Shown here one piece after another: positions 7,049-13,503 of a stretch of DNA of 19,537 nucleotides (its first letter is position 1; each line of letters begins with the position of its first letter). The notes beneath the pieces were generated by a model, which worked only from the letters and a program-made list of their open reading frames with translations, made no database searches and had not been told where the DNA came from. Both the position numbers and the translations under genes were made by a program. The stretch covers positions 57,116 to 76,652 of the forward strand of contig DKGG01000027.1 of assembly GCA_002453155.1 (NCBI GenBank), read 5' to 3'. This DNA comes from Bdellovibrionaceae bacterium UBA6776 (GTDB taxonomy: Bacteria; Bdellovibrionota; Bdellovibrionia; Bdellovibrionales; UBA1609).

Positions 7049-7698
7049 GTGCTAAATCCTTTTTGGTGGCGCCCAGCATTCTTTCCGCGGATTTTTCCAA
7101 ACTGGGCCAGGAGATTTCGGCCATTGAAGAAGCTGGAGCGGATTGGGTCCATGTGGATGTGATGGATGGACACTTTGTTCCCAATCTCACATTGGGGGCG
7201 CCGGTGGTGAAAAGTCTTCGTCCGGTCACAAAGCTTCCTCTGGATGTGCATTTGATGATTGATGATCCGGACCGCTATGTGGAGGATTTCCTCAAGGCGG
7301 GTGCGGATTACATCACCGTTCATGTGGAGTCTCGAGGCTTTTCGAAGGAATTGCTTCAGAAGATCCGTTCTCAGGGCGCCAAATCAGGAATCACTCTTCG
7401 GCCAGGAACACCTCTTTCTGACATCGAGCCTTTTTTGAGTGAGGTGGATTTGGTGCTGGTGATGACCGTGGAACCTGGCTTTGGCGGCCAGTCCTTTATG
7501 GTTGACCAGGTGAGTAAAATTGAAGCGCTTTCCAAATGGCGCAAAGAACATTCGCTGAGCTACCTAATTGAAGTGGACGGTGGAGTTTCCGACAAAACCT
7601 TATCCCATTTGGCTGAGGCCGATGTTTTGGTCGCAGGCAGTTATGTCTTCAAGAATGACTACAAACAGGCCATAAAATCCCTTAAAACTCTCCCGTAA
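7045..7698 (+). CDS. rpe: Ribulose-phosphate 3-epimerase
   Basis: Rpe interconverts ribulose-5-phosphate and xylulose-5-phosphate in the pentose phosphate pathway. The 217-residue TIM-barrel protein has APSILSADFSKLG at the start, VHVDVMDGHFVPNLTLG (metal ligands His and Asp), LDVHLMI (metal His), the long loop VMTVEPGFGGQSFM, and EVDGGV with the final catalytic Asp. The phosphate-binding end ADVLVAGSYVF is intact. It begins within the fmt stop as ATGA and closes the operon. Its last codons and stop lie inside the left arm of the palindromic repeat that begins at 7692, so the repeat has shaped the very C-terminus (KTLP). Confidence 0.96.
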   Translation: MSAKSFLVAPSILSADFSKLGQEISAIEEAGADWVHVDVMDGHFVPNLTLGAPVVKSLRPVTKLPLDVHLMIDDPDRYVEDFLKAGADYITVHVESRGFSKELLQKIRSQGAKSGITLRPGTPLSDIEPFLSEVDLVLVMTVEPGFGGQSFMVDQVSKIEALSKWRKEHSLSYLIEVDGGVSDKTLSHLAEADVLVAGSYVFKNDYKQAIKSLKTLP

Positions 7699-7797
7699 GG
7701 GCAAAGTGAGATTCTACTTTGTTATTTCGCTCATCGAAGTATTATGCATACTCCTTCGAGCTCATGCCTCGTAGAATCTCACTTTGCCCCTTACGGG
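7692..7797. repeat. Complete palindromic repeat element, copy A
   Basis: The left arm (7692-7717) and right arm (7771-7797) are inverted copies that match over 26 bases, apart from one extra G in the right arm. The arms begin CCCGTAAGGG and end in ATTCTAC / GTAGAAT. The 53-base centre carries TTTGTT next to the left arm and an inner hairpin, AGTAT-TATGC-ATACT (7738-7752), followed by CCTTC. The same order of parts, with different but paired bases, occurs in the element at 11532-11628, so this is one family. It lies between rpe and hutH and supplies the rpe stop codon. TATTAT at 7740-7745, 15 bases after TTGTTA, could serve as a promoter; this is weak. Confidence 0.85.
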
Positions 7798-7812
7798 TAA
7801 GTGGAATCAATC

Positions 7813-7838
7813 GATTCTACTTTGTTATTTCGCTCATC
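7813..7838 (+). repeat. Orphan half copy of the palindromic repeat (left half), before hutH
   Basis: These 26 bases, from GATTCTAC through TTTGTTATTTCG to CTCATC, are identical to 7710-7735 inside copy A, in direct orientation 103 bases downstream. The copy stops before the inner hairpin. It ends only a few bases before the Shine-Dalgarno of hutH. It gives the leader a second sequence able to pair with GTAGAATC (7771-7778) of copy A. Confidence 0.9.
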
Positions 7839-7854
7839 TAAAAAAGGGGGCTTT

Positions 7855-9390
7855 GTGGAAACCATCGAACTTAAGGGTGAAGAACTCAATTTAGAAATGT
7901 TATGGCGAGTGGCTCAAGGAGACGTCAAAGTGACTTTGGCGGGCTCCGCTCGCAAAAAGATGGAAGCTTCTCGAAACTACATCGAAGGACGCATCAAAGC
8001 GGGCGAAGTGATTTACGGTGTGAACACTGGATTCGGAGCGTTCAGCAATGTGCGAATTTCTGATGCGGACATTGTTCAGCTGCAAAAAAATCTGATTCGC
8101 TCTCACGCCTGCGGAATCGGAAAGCCCTTCACTCCCAAAGAGACACGAGCCATTATGTGTTTGCGCGCCAATGCGCTGGCTCGCGGTCACAGTGGAATTC
8201 GACCATTGGTAATCGAAAAAATTCTAGAATTTTTAAACGCAGACATTCTGCCAGTGATTCCCTCTCAAGGAAGTGTGGGGGCCAGTGGGGATTTGGCGCC
8301 TCTGTCTCATTTGGCCTTGGCCATTATTGGAGAGGGCGAAGTGTGGAAGGATTTCAATCCCGTTTCAGTGAAAGAAGTACTCAAAGAAAAAGGCCTCGAA
8401 CATTTAGAGCTTCAAGCCAAAGAAGGACTGTCCATGATCAATGGCTGTCAGGTGATGACTGCTGTTGGACTTTTGGGAATTTACGAAGCGGTTCGCTTGA
8501 CCAAATTGATGGATGTGGCGGGAGCTCTAAGTTTAGAGGCTCTAAGAGGAAGCCGAAATGCCTTTGACCCATTGATTTCAGCCACCCGACCTCATCCTGG
8601 TGAAGCCATGACTGCGCACAACATGCGTGTGCTTCTTGGAGAAAAATCTCCCATTTCAGAAAGCCACGCAGACTGCTCCAAAGTTCAAGACGCTTACTCC
8701 TTGCGATGTATGCCTGCAGTCCATGGAGCTGCGAAAGACTCCCTTCGAAATTCATTAAGAACATTGGAAATTGAAGCCAACTCCAGCACAGACAATCCCT
8801 TGGTTTTTTCAGAGGAAGGAAAAATTCTTTCCTGCGGAAATTTCCATGGGGAGCCAGTGGCATTTGCTTTGGACTTTTTGGCCATTTCAATGAGCGCGGC
8901 AGCCAGCATTTCTCAATGTCGCATCGAAAAGCTGATCAACCCCTCCATGTCGGAACTTCCGGCCTTTTTGGCGCCCAATGGTGGGTTGAACAGTGGACAC
9001 ATGATTGTTCAGGTGGCAGCGGCTTCATTGGTCAGCGAAAATAAAATTTTATCTCATCCCGCATCTGTCGATAGCATTCCCACTTCGGCGGACAAAGAAG
9101 ATCACGTTAGCATGGGAACCATTGCTTCTCGAAAATTTCGTCAAGTGGTGAAAAATGCCGAAAACATTGTGGCCATGGAGTTTTTGTCTGCGGCTCAAGC
9201 CATTGATCTTTTAGCGCCATTAAAACCTTCAGGAATTTTAAAAGAAGTGTATGACAAGATTCGTGAAAGCGTTCCCTACGCGAAAGAAGATCGCATTTTT
9301 TCTCAAGACATTCGAAGCATTAAAAACTTGATTCGATCAGGAGAACTTTTAAGTTTGGTTGAAAAAACAACGGGGGAATTGAAATGGTAA
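7855..9390 (+). CDS. hutH: Histidine ammonia-lyase
   Basis: HutH removes ammonia from L-histidine to give trans-urocanate, the first step of histidine degradation in the cytosol. The 511-residue protein has the family's normal length. It shows GVNTGFGAFSNVRI, then GSVGASGDLAPLSHLAL, whose Ala143-Ser144-Gly145 cyclises to the MIO electrophile. Further on are NGCQVMTA, QDAYSLRCMPAVHGA, SSTDNPLVF and GNFHGEPVAFALDF, all active-site or core signatures. I chose the GTG at 7855, with GGGGG four bases upstream. An in-frame GTG at 7801 would start inside the repeat region and add 18 residues (529 in total). No regulator gene is adjacent. The stop overlaps hutU by seven bases. Confidence 0.95.
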   Translation: METIELKGEELNLEMLWRVAQGDVKVTLAGSARKKMEASRNYIEGRIKAGEVIYGVNTGFGAFSNVRISDADIVQLQKNLIRSHACGIGKPFTPKETRAIMCLRANALARGHSGIRPLVIEKILEFLNADILPVIPSQGSVGASGDLAPLSHLALAIIGEGEVWKDFNPVSVKEVLKEKGLEHLELQAKEGLSMINGCQVMTAVGLLGIYEAVRLTKLMDVAGALSLEALRGSRNAFDPLISATRPHPGEAMTAHNMRVLLGEKSPISESHADCSKVQDAYSLRCMPAVHGAAKDSLRNSLRTLEIEANSSTDNPLVFSEEGKILSCGNFHGEPVAFALDFLAISMSAAASISQCRIEKLINPSMSELPAFLAPNGGLNSGHMIVQVAAASLVSENKILSHPASVDSIPTSADKEDHVSMGTIASRKFRQVVKNAENIVAMEFLSAAQAIDLLAPLKPSGILKEVYDKIRESVPYAKEDRIFSQDIRSIKNLIRSGELLSLVEKTTGELKW

Positions 9391-11033
9391 GAACAGTAAA
9401 AGCACCTCGAGGATCCGAGTTGAACTGCAAAGGCTGGCTTCAAGAAGCGGCCTACCGAATGATTCAAAACAATTTGGATCCCGAAGTTGCAGAGCGTCCA
9501 GAAGAGCTGGTGGTTTACGGAGGCCGAGGAAAGGCTGCTCGAAACTGGGAATCCTTTGATAAAATTTTGAAAGCTCTTAAAGAAATTGAGAATGATGAAA
9601 CCCTTTTGGTCCAATCTGGAAAACCGGTGGGAATTTTAAAGACCCATGCAGATGCCCCAAGGGTATTGATTGCCAATTCGAATCTTGTGGGAAATTGGGC
9701 CACTTGGGATGTTTTCAATGAGCTCGAGCGCAAAGGTTTGATGATGTACGGTCAAATGACTGCGGGCTCTTGGATTTACATTGGAACCCAAGGAATCGTT
9801 CAAGGCACCTACGAAACTTTTGTAGAAGCGGGTCGAAAACATTTTGGGGGAAGTCTCAAAGGAAAAAGCATTTTGACGGCAGGGCTTGGTGGCATGGGCG
9901 GAGCGCAACCTTTGGCGGGAGTCTTTGCCGGAGCTTGCGTACTTGCAGTGGATGTGGATCCTACGCGCATTGAGTTTCGACTGCGCACCAAATACTTGGA
10001 TGAAGTTGCTGAAAATCTAGAAGACGCCATTCAAAGAATTGAAAAATACAAAAAAGAAGGCGTGGCCCGATCGGTTGGTCTTTTGGGAAATATGGCCGAA
10101 GTGATTCATGAGTTGGATCAAAAAGGATTTTTGCCAGACCTTTTGACGGATCAAACTTCGGCGCACGATCCTTTAAGAGGATACATTCCCGAAGGTTACT
10201 CGGTGGAAGCTGCAGAAACTTTGCGAAAAGAGAATCCTGACAAACACATCGAGCTTGCGAAAAAGAGCATGGCCAAACACGTGGAAGGAATGTTGGCCTT
10301 GCAAAAGAAAGGCGCCATTGCATTTGATTATGGAAATAACATTCGAGCCATGGCCAAAGATGAAGGTGTTGAAGATGCCTTTTTGATTCCTGGTTTTGTG
10401 CCGGAATACATTCGACCTCTCTTTTGCAAAGGCAGTGGACCTTTCCGATGGGTCGCTTTAAGTGGAGATCCTGAAGACATTCGAGTGACGGATCAAGCCT
10501 TGAAAGAACTCTTTCCCGAAAAGAAAGCCTTGCTTCGATGGTTGGAAATGGCCGAAGAGCGCATTGCCTTTCAAGGTTTGCCAGCCAGAATCTGTTGGCT
10601 GGAGTATGGCGAGCGTGTCCGTGCCGGACTGAAGTTCAATGAACTGGTGAAAGAAGGAAAGCTCAAAGCTCCTATTGTGATCGGTCGAGATCATTTGGAT
10701 TGCGGAAGTGTGGCTTCTCCAAACCGTGAAACCGAAGCCATGAAAGATGGAAGTGACATGATTGCCGATTGGCCTATTTTAAATGCTTTGGTGAACACTG
10801 CTTGCGGAGCCACTTGGGTGAGCTTTCACCATGGTGGAGGCGTAGGAATTGGCTATTCCTTGCATGCCGGGCAGGTGATTGTGGCGGACGGAACCGAGGA
10901 AGCTGCAAAACGTTTAGAGAGAGTTTTAACTGCAGATCCGGCAATGGGACTGTTTCGCCACATTGATGCGGGCTATGAAGATGCTCGCGAGGTGGCGCAG
11001 GAACGGGGAGCTATTCGCCACGAACTTCCATAG
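9384..11033 (+). CDS. hutU: Urocanate hydratase (urocanase)
   Basis: HutU hydrates urocanate to 4-imidazolone-5-propanoate using a tightly bound NAD+ as electrophile. The 549-residue length is typical. GLGGMGGAQPLAG (about residue 167 on) is the NAD-binding glycine motif. FQGLPARICWLEYGER is the urocanase signature, with the active-site cysteine at residue 404. GRDHLDCGSVASPNRETE and ATWVSFHHGGGVGIGYS follow as conserved blocks. The start ATG lies inside the hutH stop region (ATGGTAA, seven-base overlap) and has GGGGGA upstream, so the two are co-translated. HutI, the next enzyme, is encoded 2.4 kb further on, after two unrelated genes. Confidence 0.96.
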   Translation: MVRTVKAPRGSELNCKGWLQEAAYRMIQNNLDPEVAERPEELVVYGGRGKAARNWESFDKILKALKEIENDETLLVQSGKPVGILKTHADAPRVLIANSNLVGNWATWDVFNELERKGLMMYGQMTAGSWIYIGTQGIVQGTYETFVEAGRKHFGGSLKGKSILTAGLGGMGGAQPLAGVFAGACVLAVDVDPTRIEFRLRTKYLDEVAENLEDAIQRIEKYKKEGVARSVGLLGNMAEVIHELDQKGFLPDLLTDQTSAHDPLRGYIPEGYSVEAAETLRKENPDKHIELAKKSMAKHVEGMLALQKKGAIAFDYGNNIRAMAKDEGVEDAFLIPGFVPEYIRPLFCKGSGPFRWVALSGDPEDIRVTDQALKELFPEKKALLRWLEMAEERIAFQGLPARICWLEYGERVRAGLKFNELVKEGKLKAPIVIGRDHLDCGSVASPNRETEAMKDGSDMIADWPILNALVNTACGATWVSFHHGGGVGIGYSLHAGQVIVADGTEEAAKRLERVLTADPAMGLFRHIDAGYEDAREVAQERGAIRHELP

Positions 11034-11053
11034 GGTTCGGGCCCATCAAGGCG

Positions 11054-11066
11054 TGTAAAATTTACA
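11054..11066 (+). promoter_or_regulatory. 13-bp palindrome TGTAAAATTTACA upstream of a secreted-protein gene
   Basis: TGTAAA and TTTACA are perfect inverted arms around a single central A. The identical 13-mer occurs upstream of the 507-residue secreted-protein gene on the other strand (13422-13434), in the same orientation relative to its gene. Here it is centred about 67 bases before the transcription start implied by the TATATT box at 11115, a position used by upstream-binding activators. The cognate regulator is not known; the spacing does not match CRP or FNR sites. Confidence 0.5.
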
Positions 11067-11090
11067 TTGAGTCTTGGTGGGACAGTCCTT

Positions 11091-11120
11091 TTGGATTTTT
11101 GGCGGAAGACTTCTTATATT
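11091..11120 (+). promoter_or_regulatory. Candidate promoter of the 129-residue secreted-protein gene
   Basis: TATATT at 11115-11120 is a good -10 hexamer (five of six). TTGGAT at 11091-11096, 18 bases upstream, matches a -35 element in only three of six positions, consistent with an activator-dependent promoter. The start codon follows at 11141 behind the Shine-Dalgarno GGGGGAA. Confidence 0.4.
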
Positions 11121-11140
11121 TTACTAAAAGGGGGAATCAT

Positions 11141-11530
11141 ATGAACATACTAGCTTTGCTTTTGAGCAGTGGGATTTCGTTCGCACAAATGCCTTGGGAC
11201 AATCCTTACCTGGTTCCCAACTATGACTGCACGGTGATTGTTGCCGCTGATGAGGACAAATACATCATGGAAGAAAAGTTCAAAGCCGACTTTGCATCCG
11301 GATCCCATGGTGGAAGAGAGTATAAGTTTGAAAAGTTGGATCAATCGGTCACGGTTCAAGCTTCGAACAATTGGTTGTCTTTGAGCTGGTTTCGCGGAGA
11401 GACCATGGTTGCAGCTGGATTGACGGCATCAAGTGAGATGAGTCTGGCGGATCGGGTTTTGATCTTGCTCAATCCGGTGAATCCGGATGAGAGGGCTTCG
11501 ATTGACTGCTCTCCCGAACCGAAAAATTAG
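11141..11530 (+). CDS. Small secreted protein of unknown function
   Basis: The 129-residue product has a short signal peptide (MNILALLLSSGISFA, cleaved before QMPWDN) and a mature part of about 114 residues with two cysteines (C27 in PNYDCTV and C123 in SIDCSPEP) that could form one disulfide. The alternating pattern (CTVIVAADEDKYIMEEKF, REYKFEKLDQSVTVQAS) suggests a small beta-sheet domain. I recognise no family. The ATG at 11141 is preferred over an upstream in-frame start at 11099 because it has AAGGGGGAATC directly upstream and begins the signal peptide. It stands alone between hutU and a convergent gene, with its own candidate promoter and the TGTAAAATTTACA palindrome upstream. Confidence 0.72.
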   Translation: MNILALLLSSGISFAQMPWDNPYLVPNYDCTVIVAADEDKYIMEEKFKADFASGSHGGREYKFEKLDQSVTVQASNNWLSLSWFRGETMVAAGLTASSEMSLADRVLILLNPVNPDERASIDCSPEPKN

Positions 11531-11531
11531 C

Positions 11532-11628
11532 GCCTGCCTGTCATCCACAAATTCTTTGTTGCTTCGTCGTCGACGTACCTTCGTACGCCTTCCTCCTCGC
11601 GCCGCGAATTTGAGGATGGCATTCAGGC
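11532..11628. repeat. Complete palindromic repeat element, copy B
   Basis: The arms 11532-11554 (GCCTG...CATCC.CAAATTC) and 11606-11628 (GAATTTG.GGATG...CAGGC) are inverted with 19 of 23 positions paired. Inside are TTTGTTGCTTCG next to the left arm and an inner hairpin, CGTAC-CTTC-GTACG (11574-11587), followed by CCTTC and a GCGCCGC next to the right arm. The layout matches copy A at 7692-7797 part for part, though the arms differ in sequence. It lies in the gap between the two convergent secreted-protein genes. Confidence 0.82.
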
Positions 11629-11705
11629 TTTGAATCGCGTTGCGGAGCTCGATTTCGAGAGAAACCATAACTCTACGAACACTTTTCAAAATTTTTTAAG
11701 GCTTG

Positions 11706-11739
11706 GCGCCGCGAATTTGAGAATGACATTCAGGCTTTG
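11706..11739 (+). repeat. Orphan half copy of the palindromic repeat (right half)
   Basis: These 34 bases repeat 11599-11632 with two mismatches, from GCGCCGCGAATTTG through to ATTCAGGCTTTG. Only the right half of the element is present. The stretch between copy B and this half copy (11633-11705) holds only a small CTCGA-TT-TCGAG hairpin and no gene. Confidence 0.88.
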
Positions 11740-11755
11740 TTGGAGATTTTGAAAT

Positions 11756-11790
11756 AAAAAAAGGAGTGATTCTCATCACTCCTTTTTTTT
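11756..11790. terminator. Bidirectional intrinsic terminator between convergent genes
   Basis: Seven As, GGAGTGA, a six-base loop (TTCTCA), TCACTCC and eight Ts form a perfect seven-pair stem flanked by A and T tracts on both sides. It can therefore end transcription from both strands. It serves the 129-residue gene from the left and the 507-residue gene from the right. Confidence 0.93.
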
Positions 11791-11813
11791 GTCTAAATTT
11801 TTGAGCTTGGAAC

Positions 11814-13337
11814 CTAATCCAATTGGTTGACCCAAATTTCCAAAGACTCGGTCCAGTTCGCTCCTTGGTAGTGAGCAGATTTTCTCAAGTAAGCGGGTGT
11901 GTAGTGCTCAAATCCCATGGACTCAAAATTCTTGATTTCTTTTTCAATGTTGAACGCGCGTCCAGAGTTACAGCTTCCTGCGATGCCAGAATTGTAGTAG
12001 CTGGCTTTTTGAAAGAACTCACAGAAAGAAGATTTCACTCCGTAAGCCAAGTTCAAAGCATCCCAAGAGTTGGCAAGATTTCTTTTGAAGTACTGAAGTT
12101 CAGAAACAAATCGTTCTTCAGCAAGACCTTTTCCGTGAAAAGGAGCCACATCCAAAGTCATCAAAGCTTTCAGTGCCACATCCGGATTTACCCATGGGAA
12201 TAAATTTGTTCCTTCGCCCACAGCAGACGGATCCAAGCTGATCAAAGTTCTGTAAAGCCTCAAAGCATCCGAGTTCACAACCAAGTTCAAGTTGGCCAAA
12301 GCCGTTCGCGCTTCGCTCACTTGGAAATTGATAAACTTTGGACCTTGTCGGTAGATCAAAAAGTTTTCGATTTCATCACGTTGCTTTTGAACCAAGTATT
12401 GACCAGGGGCCAAAGGGTCCTGCGCTTCAGACTCAATCGTCCGGATGCGATTTAGAATCCATTTTCTGGCGGTCAATAGTCGGACTGTCTTTAGGCCTAA
12501 GGTGTCGTTGTCGCCCCTGAAGCCTTCGGAAATACGAAACAAGGCATCGTTGTCTTCGTTTTCGAAACTTTTCAAAAGGTCGGCATTTTGAGGATCTGCA
12601 GACATGGTTTTGTCCAGCTCGCTGTTCACCAAAGCCTTTAATCTTGCAAGTTGGTCAATCGCCTTATCGGGGTGAATCAAAGCATAGATTTCATCTTGCT
12701 GTTCGTGAAAGCTACAAAGAGTTTCAACATATCCTTGCCATTCTTTTTTATCATTGAAGTCATATCCAGGCAGTGACTGAATGAACTTGTTCACTCCAGT
12801 CAAGAATCCAGAAACCACCTTTCCACCGATGGACAAAGCCGGTCCCCAGGGGCCTGCAACCGTCGAAAGTAAAGTAGAAGCTTCGTTTACAAAAGAAGAA
12901 AGTGTGGAAAGGCTGGCGTTCATATCTTGCTTTCCAAAACACTGATTGGCCTGAGAAAGCAAAGTGGCCAAAGATGCCGAAGCGACGGTGACATCTTCTG
13001 CATAAGTCAGAATGTATCGCTCCATTTCAAGATCATTTAAAGTTTCGCCCGCGTTGATTTTTTCGATGGCAGCCAAAAACTCCTGACGACGATCGCCGGA
13101 AAGATATTTGATCTGCTCAAAATTTTCCACAAGCTTGCCGCAGTTAGCGTCCGCTTTGATTTTATCTTGAAGCACATCCAACTGACTGATCATTTGAGAA
13201 AAATCTTTTCCCACAGTCGGACAGCGCAAGGGCTGCATGTTCATTTGTGTAATATTTTGTGATGGGTACCAGTTCGTGGCCCAGCTGGAAGTGCTTGCCA
13301 TCAAAATCAATGGTACAAGTGATAAAAGTCTTCTCAT
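11814..13337 (-). CDS. Large secreted protein of unknown function
   Basis: The 507-residue product carries a clear signal peptide (MRRLLSLVPLILMASTSSWA, cut before TNWYP). The mature protein is largely helical by composition, with many Leu, Ala, Gln and Glu. It has eight cysteines: C39 and C66 near the start, C133 and C208 in the middle third, and a pair plus partners near the C-terminus (SSFCEFF, IAGSCNSG). A glycine-rich apolar stretch around residues 161-182 (GPWGPALSIGGKVVSGFLTG) is the only segment that might touch a membrane. I recognise no catalytic motif or family. The ATG at 13337 has a strong GAGGGGGAA Shine-Dalgarno, closely resembling that of the convergent 129-residue gene. The palindrome TGTAAAATTTACA lies about 90 bases upstream. 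It could be a surface or periplasmic protein made in a particular growth phase. Confidence 0.8.
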   Translation of the reverse strand: MRRLLSLVPLILMASTSSWATNWYPSQNITQMNMQPLRCPTVGKDFSQMISQLDVLQDKIKADANCGKLVENFEQIKYLSGDRRQEFLAAIEKINAGETLNDLEMERYILTYAEDVTVASASLATLLSQANQCFGKQDMNASLSTLSSFVNEASTLLSTVAGPWGPALSIGGKVVSGFLTGVNKFIQSLPGYDFNDKKEWQGYVETLCSFHEQQDEIYALIHPDKAIDQLARLKALVNSELDKTMSADPQNADLLKSFENEDNDALFRISEGFRGDNDTLGLKTVRLLTARKWILNRIRTIESEAQDPLAPGQYLVQKQRDEIENFLIYRQGPKFINFQVSEARTALANLNLVVNSDALRLYRTLISLDPSAVGEGTNLFPWVNPDVALKALMTLDVAPFHGKGLAEERFVSELQYFKRNLANSWDALNLAYGVKSSFCEFFQKASYYNSGIAGSCNSGRAFNIEKEIKNFESMGFEHYTPAYLRKSAHYQGANWTESLEIWVNQLD

Positions 13338-13361
13338 ATAGATTCCCCCTCTATTAAGTTG

Positions 13362-13376
13362 GCGCTAAAGTAGCGC
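13362..13376. promoter_or_regulatory. Perfect GCGCTA-N3-TAGCGC inverted repeat in the 5' region of the 507-residue gene
   Basis: GCGCTAAAGTAGCGC has two perfect six-base arms around AAG. It sits 25-39 bases before the start codon at 13337, where the core promoter or 5' UTR should be, so it could be an operator or an mRNA hairpin. The same sequence is not seen elsewhere in the window. Confidence 0.45.
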
Positions 13377-13421
13377 TGTTTGTGGGGGAGGAAAAGCCGG
13401 GAGTGCTGCGGCGGGAAGAAT

Positions 13422-13434
13422 TGTAAATTTTACA
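13422..13434. promoter_or_regulatory. 13-bp palindrome TGTAAATTTTACA in the divergent gap before hutI
   Basis: This is the exact reverse complement of the 13-mer at 11054-11066. It lies about 85 bases upstream of the 507-residue gene (minus strand) and 69 bases upstream of the hutI start (plus strand), so it could act on either or both. The shared orientation relative to the two secreted-protein genes favours them as targets. Confidence 0.5.
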
Positions 13435-13503
13435 TGGCATTTTAAGCCCTTGAAATGTATAGGTTTTTGCTTAATTCTGCGGCTCCGGCTGGGAGGTGTG
13501 TGG

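Noticed and set aside
7692..7838. CRISPR-like array from the 26-base direct repeat
   Set aside because: Only two copies exist, 103 bases apart, within a larger inverted repeat; there is no regular spacer pattern or cas gene.
7801..7854. Start of hutH at the GTG at 7801
   Set aside because: The extra 18 residues would be encoded partly by the orphan repeat half, show no similarity to HutH N-termini, and that GTG lacks a good Shine-Dalgarno, whereas GTG 7855 has GGGGG.
8157..8567. A 136-codon plus-strand frame within hutH
   Set aside because: The product is rich in Arg, Ser, Gly and Trp with no order, and overlaps the MIO motif region of hutH, which is clearly the coding frame.
11034..11053. 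Terminator directly after hutU from GGG-TTCGGG-CCC
   Set aside because: The stem has only three or so pairs and no T run follows.
11054..11066. CRP, FNR or HutC binding site
   Set aside because: CRP sites need TGTGA-N6-TCACA, FNR sites TTGAT-N4-ATCAA, and HutC sites a TGTATA-type core; TGTAAA-N-TTTACA matches none of them.
11037..13440. Composite transposon bounded by the 13-bp palindromes
   Set aside because: No transposase, no target duplication and no similarity beyond the palindrome itself; a shared regulatory site fits better, though insertion remains an open alternative.
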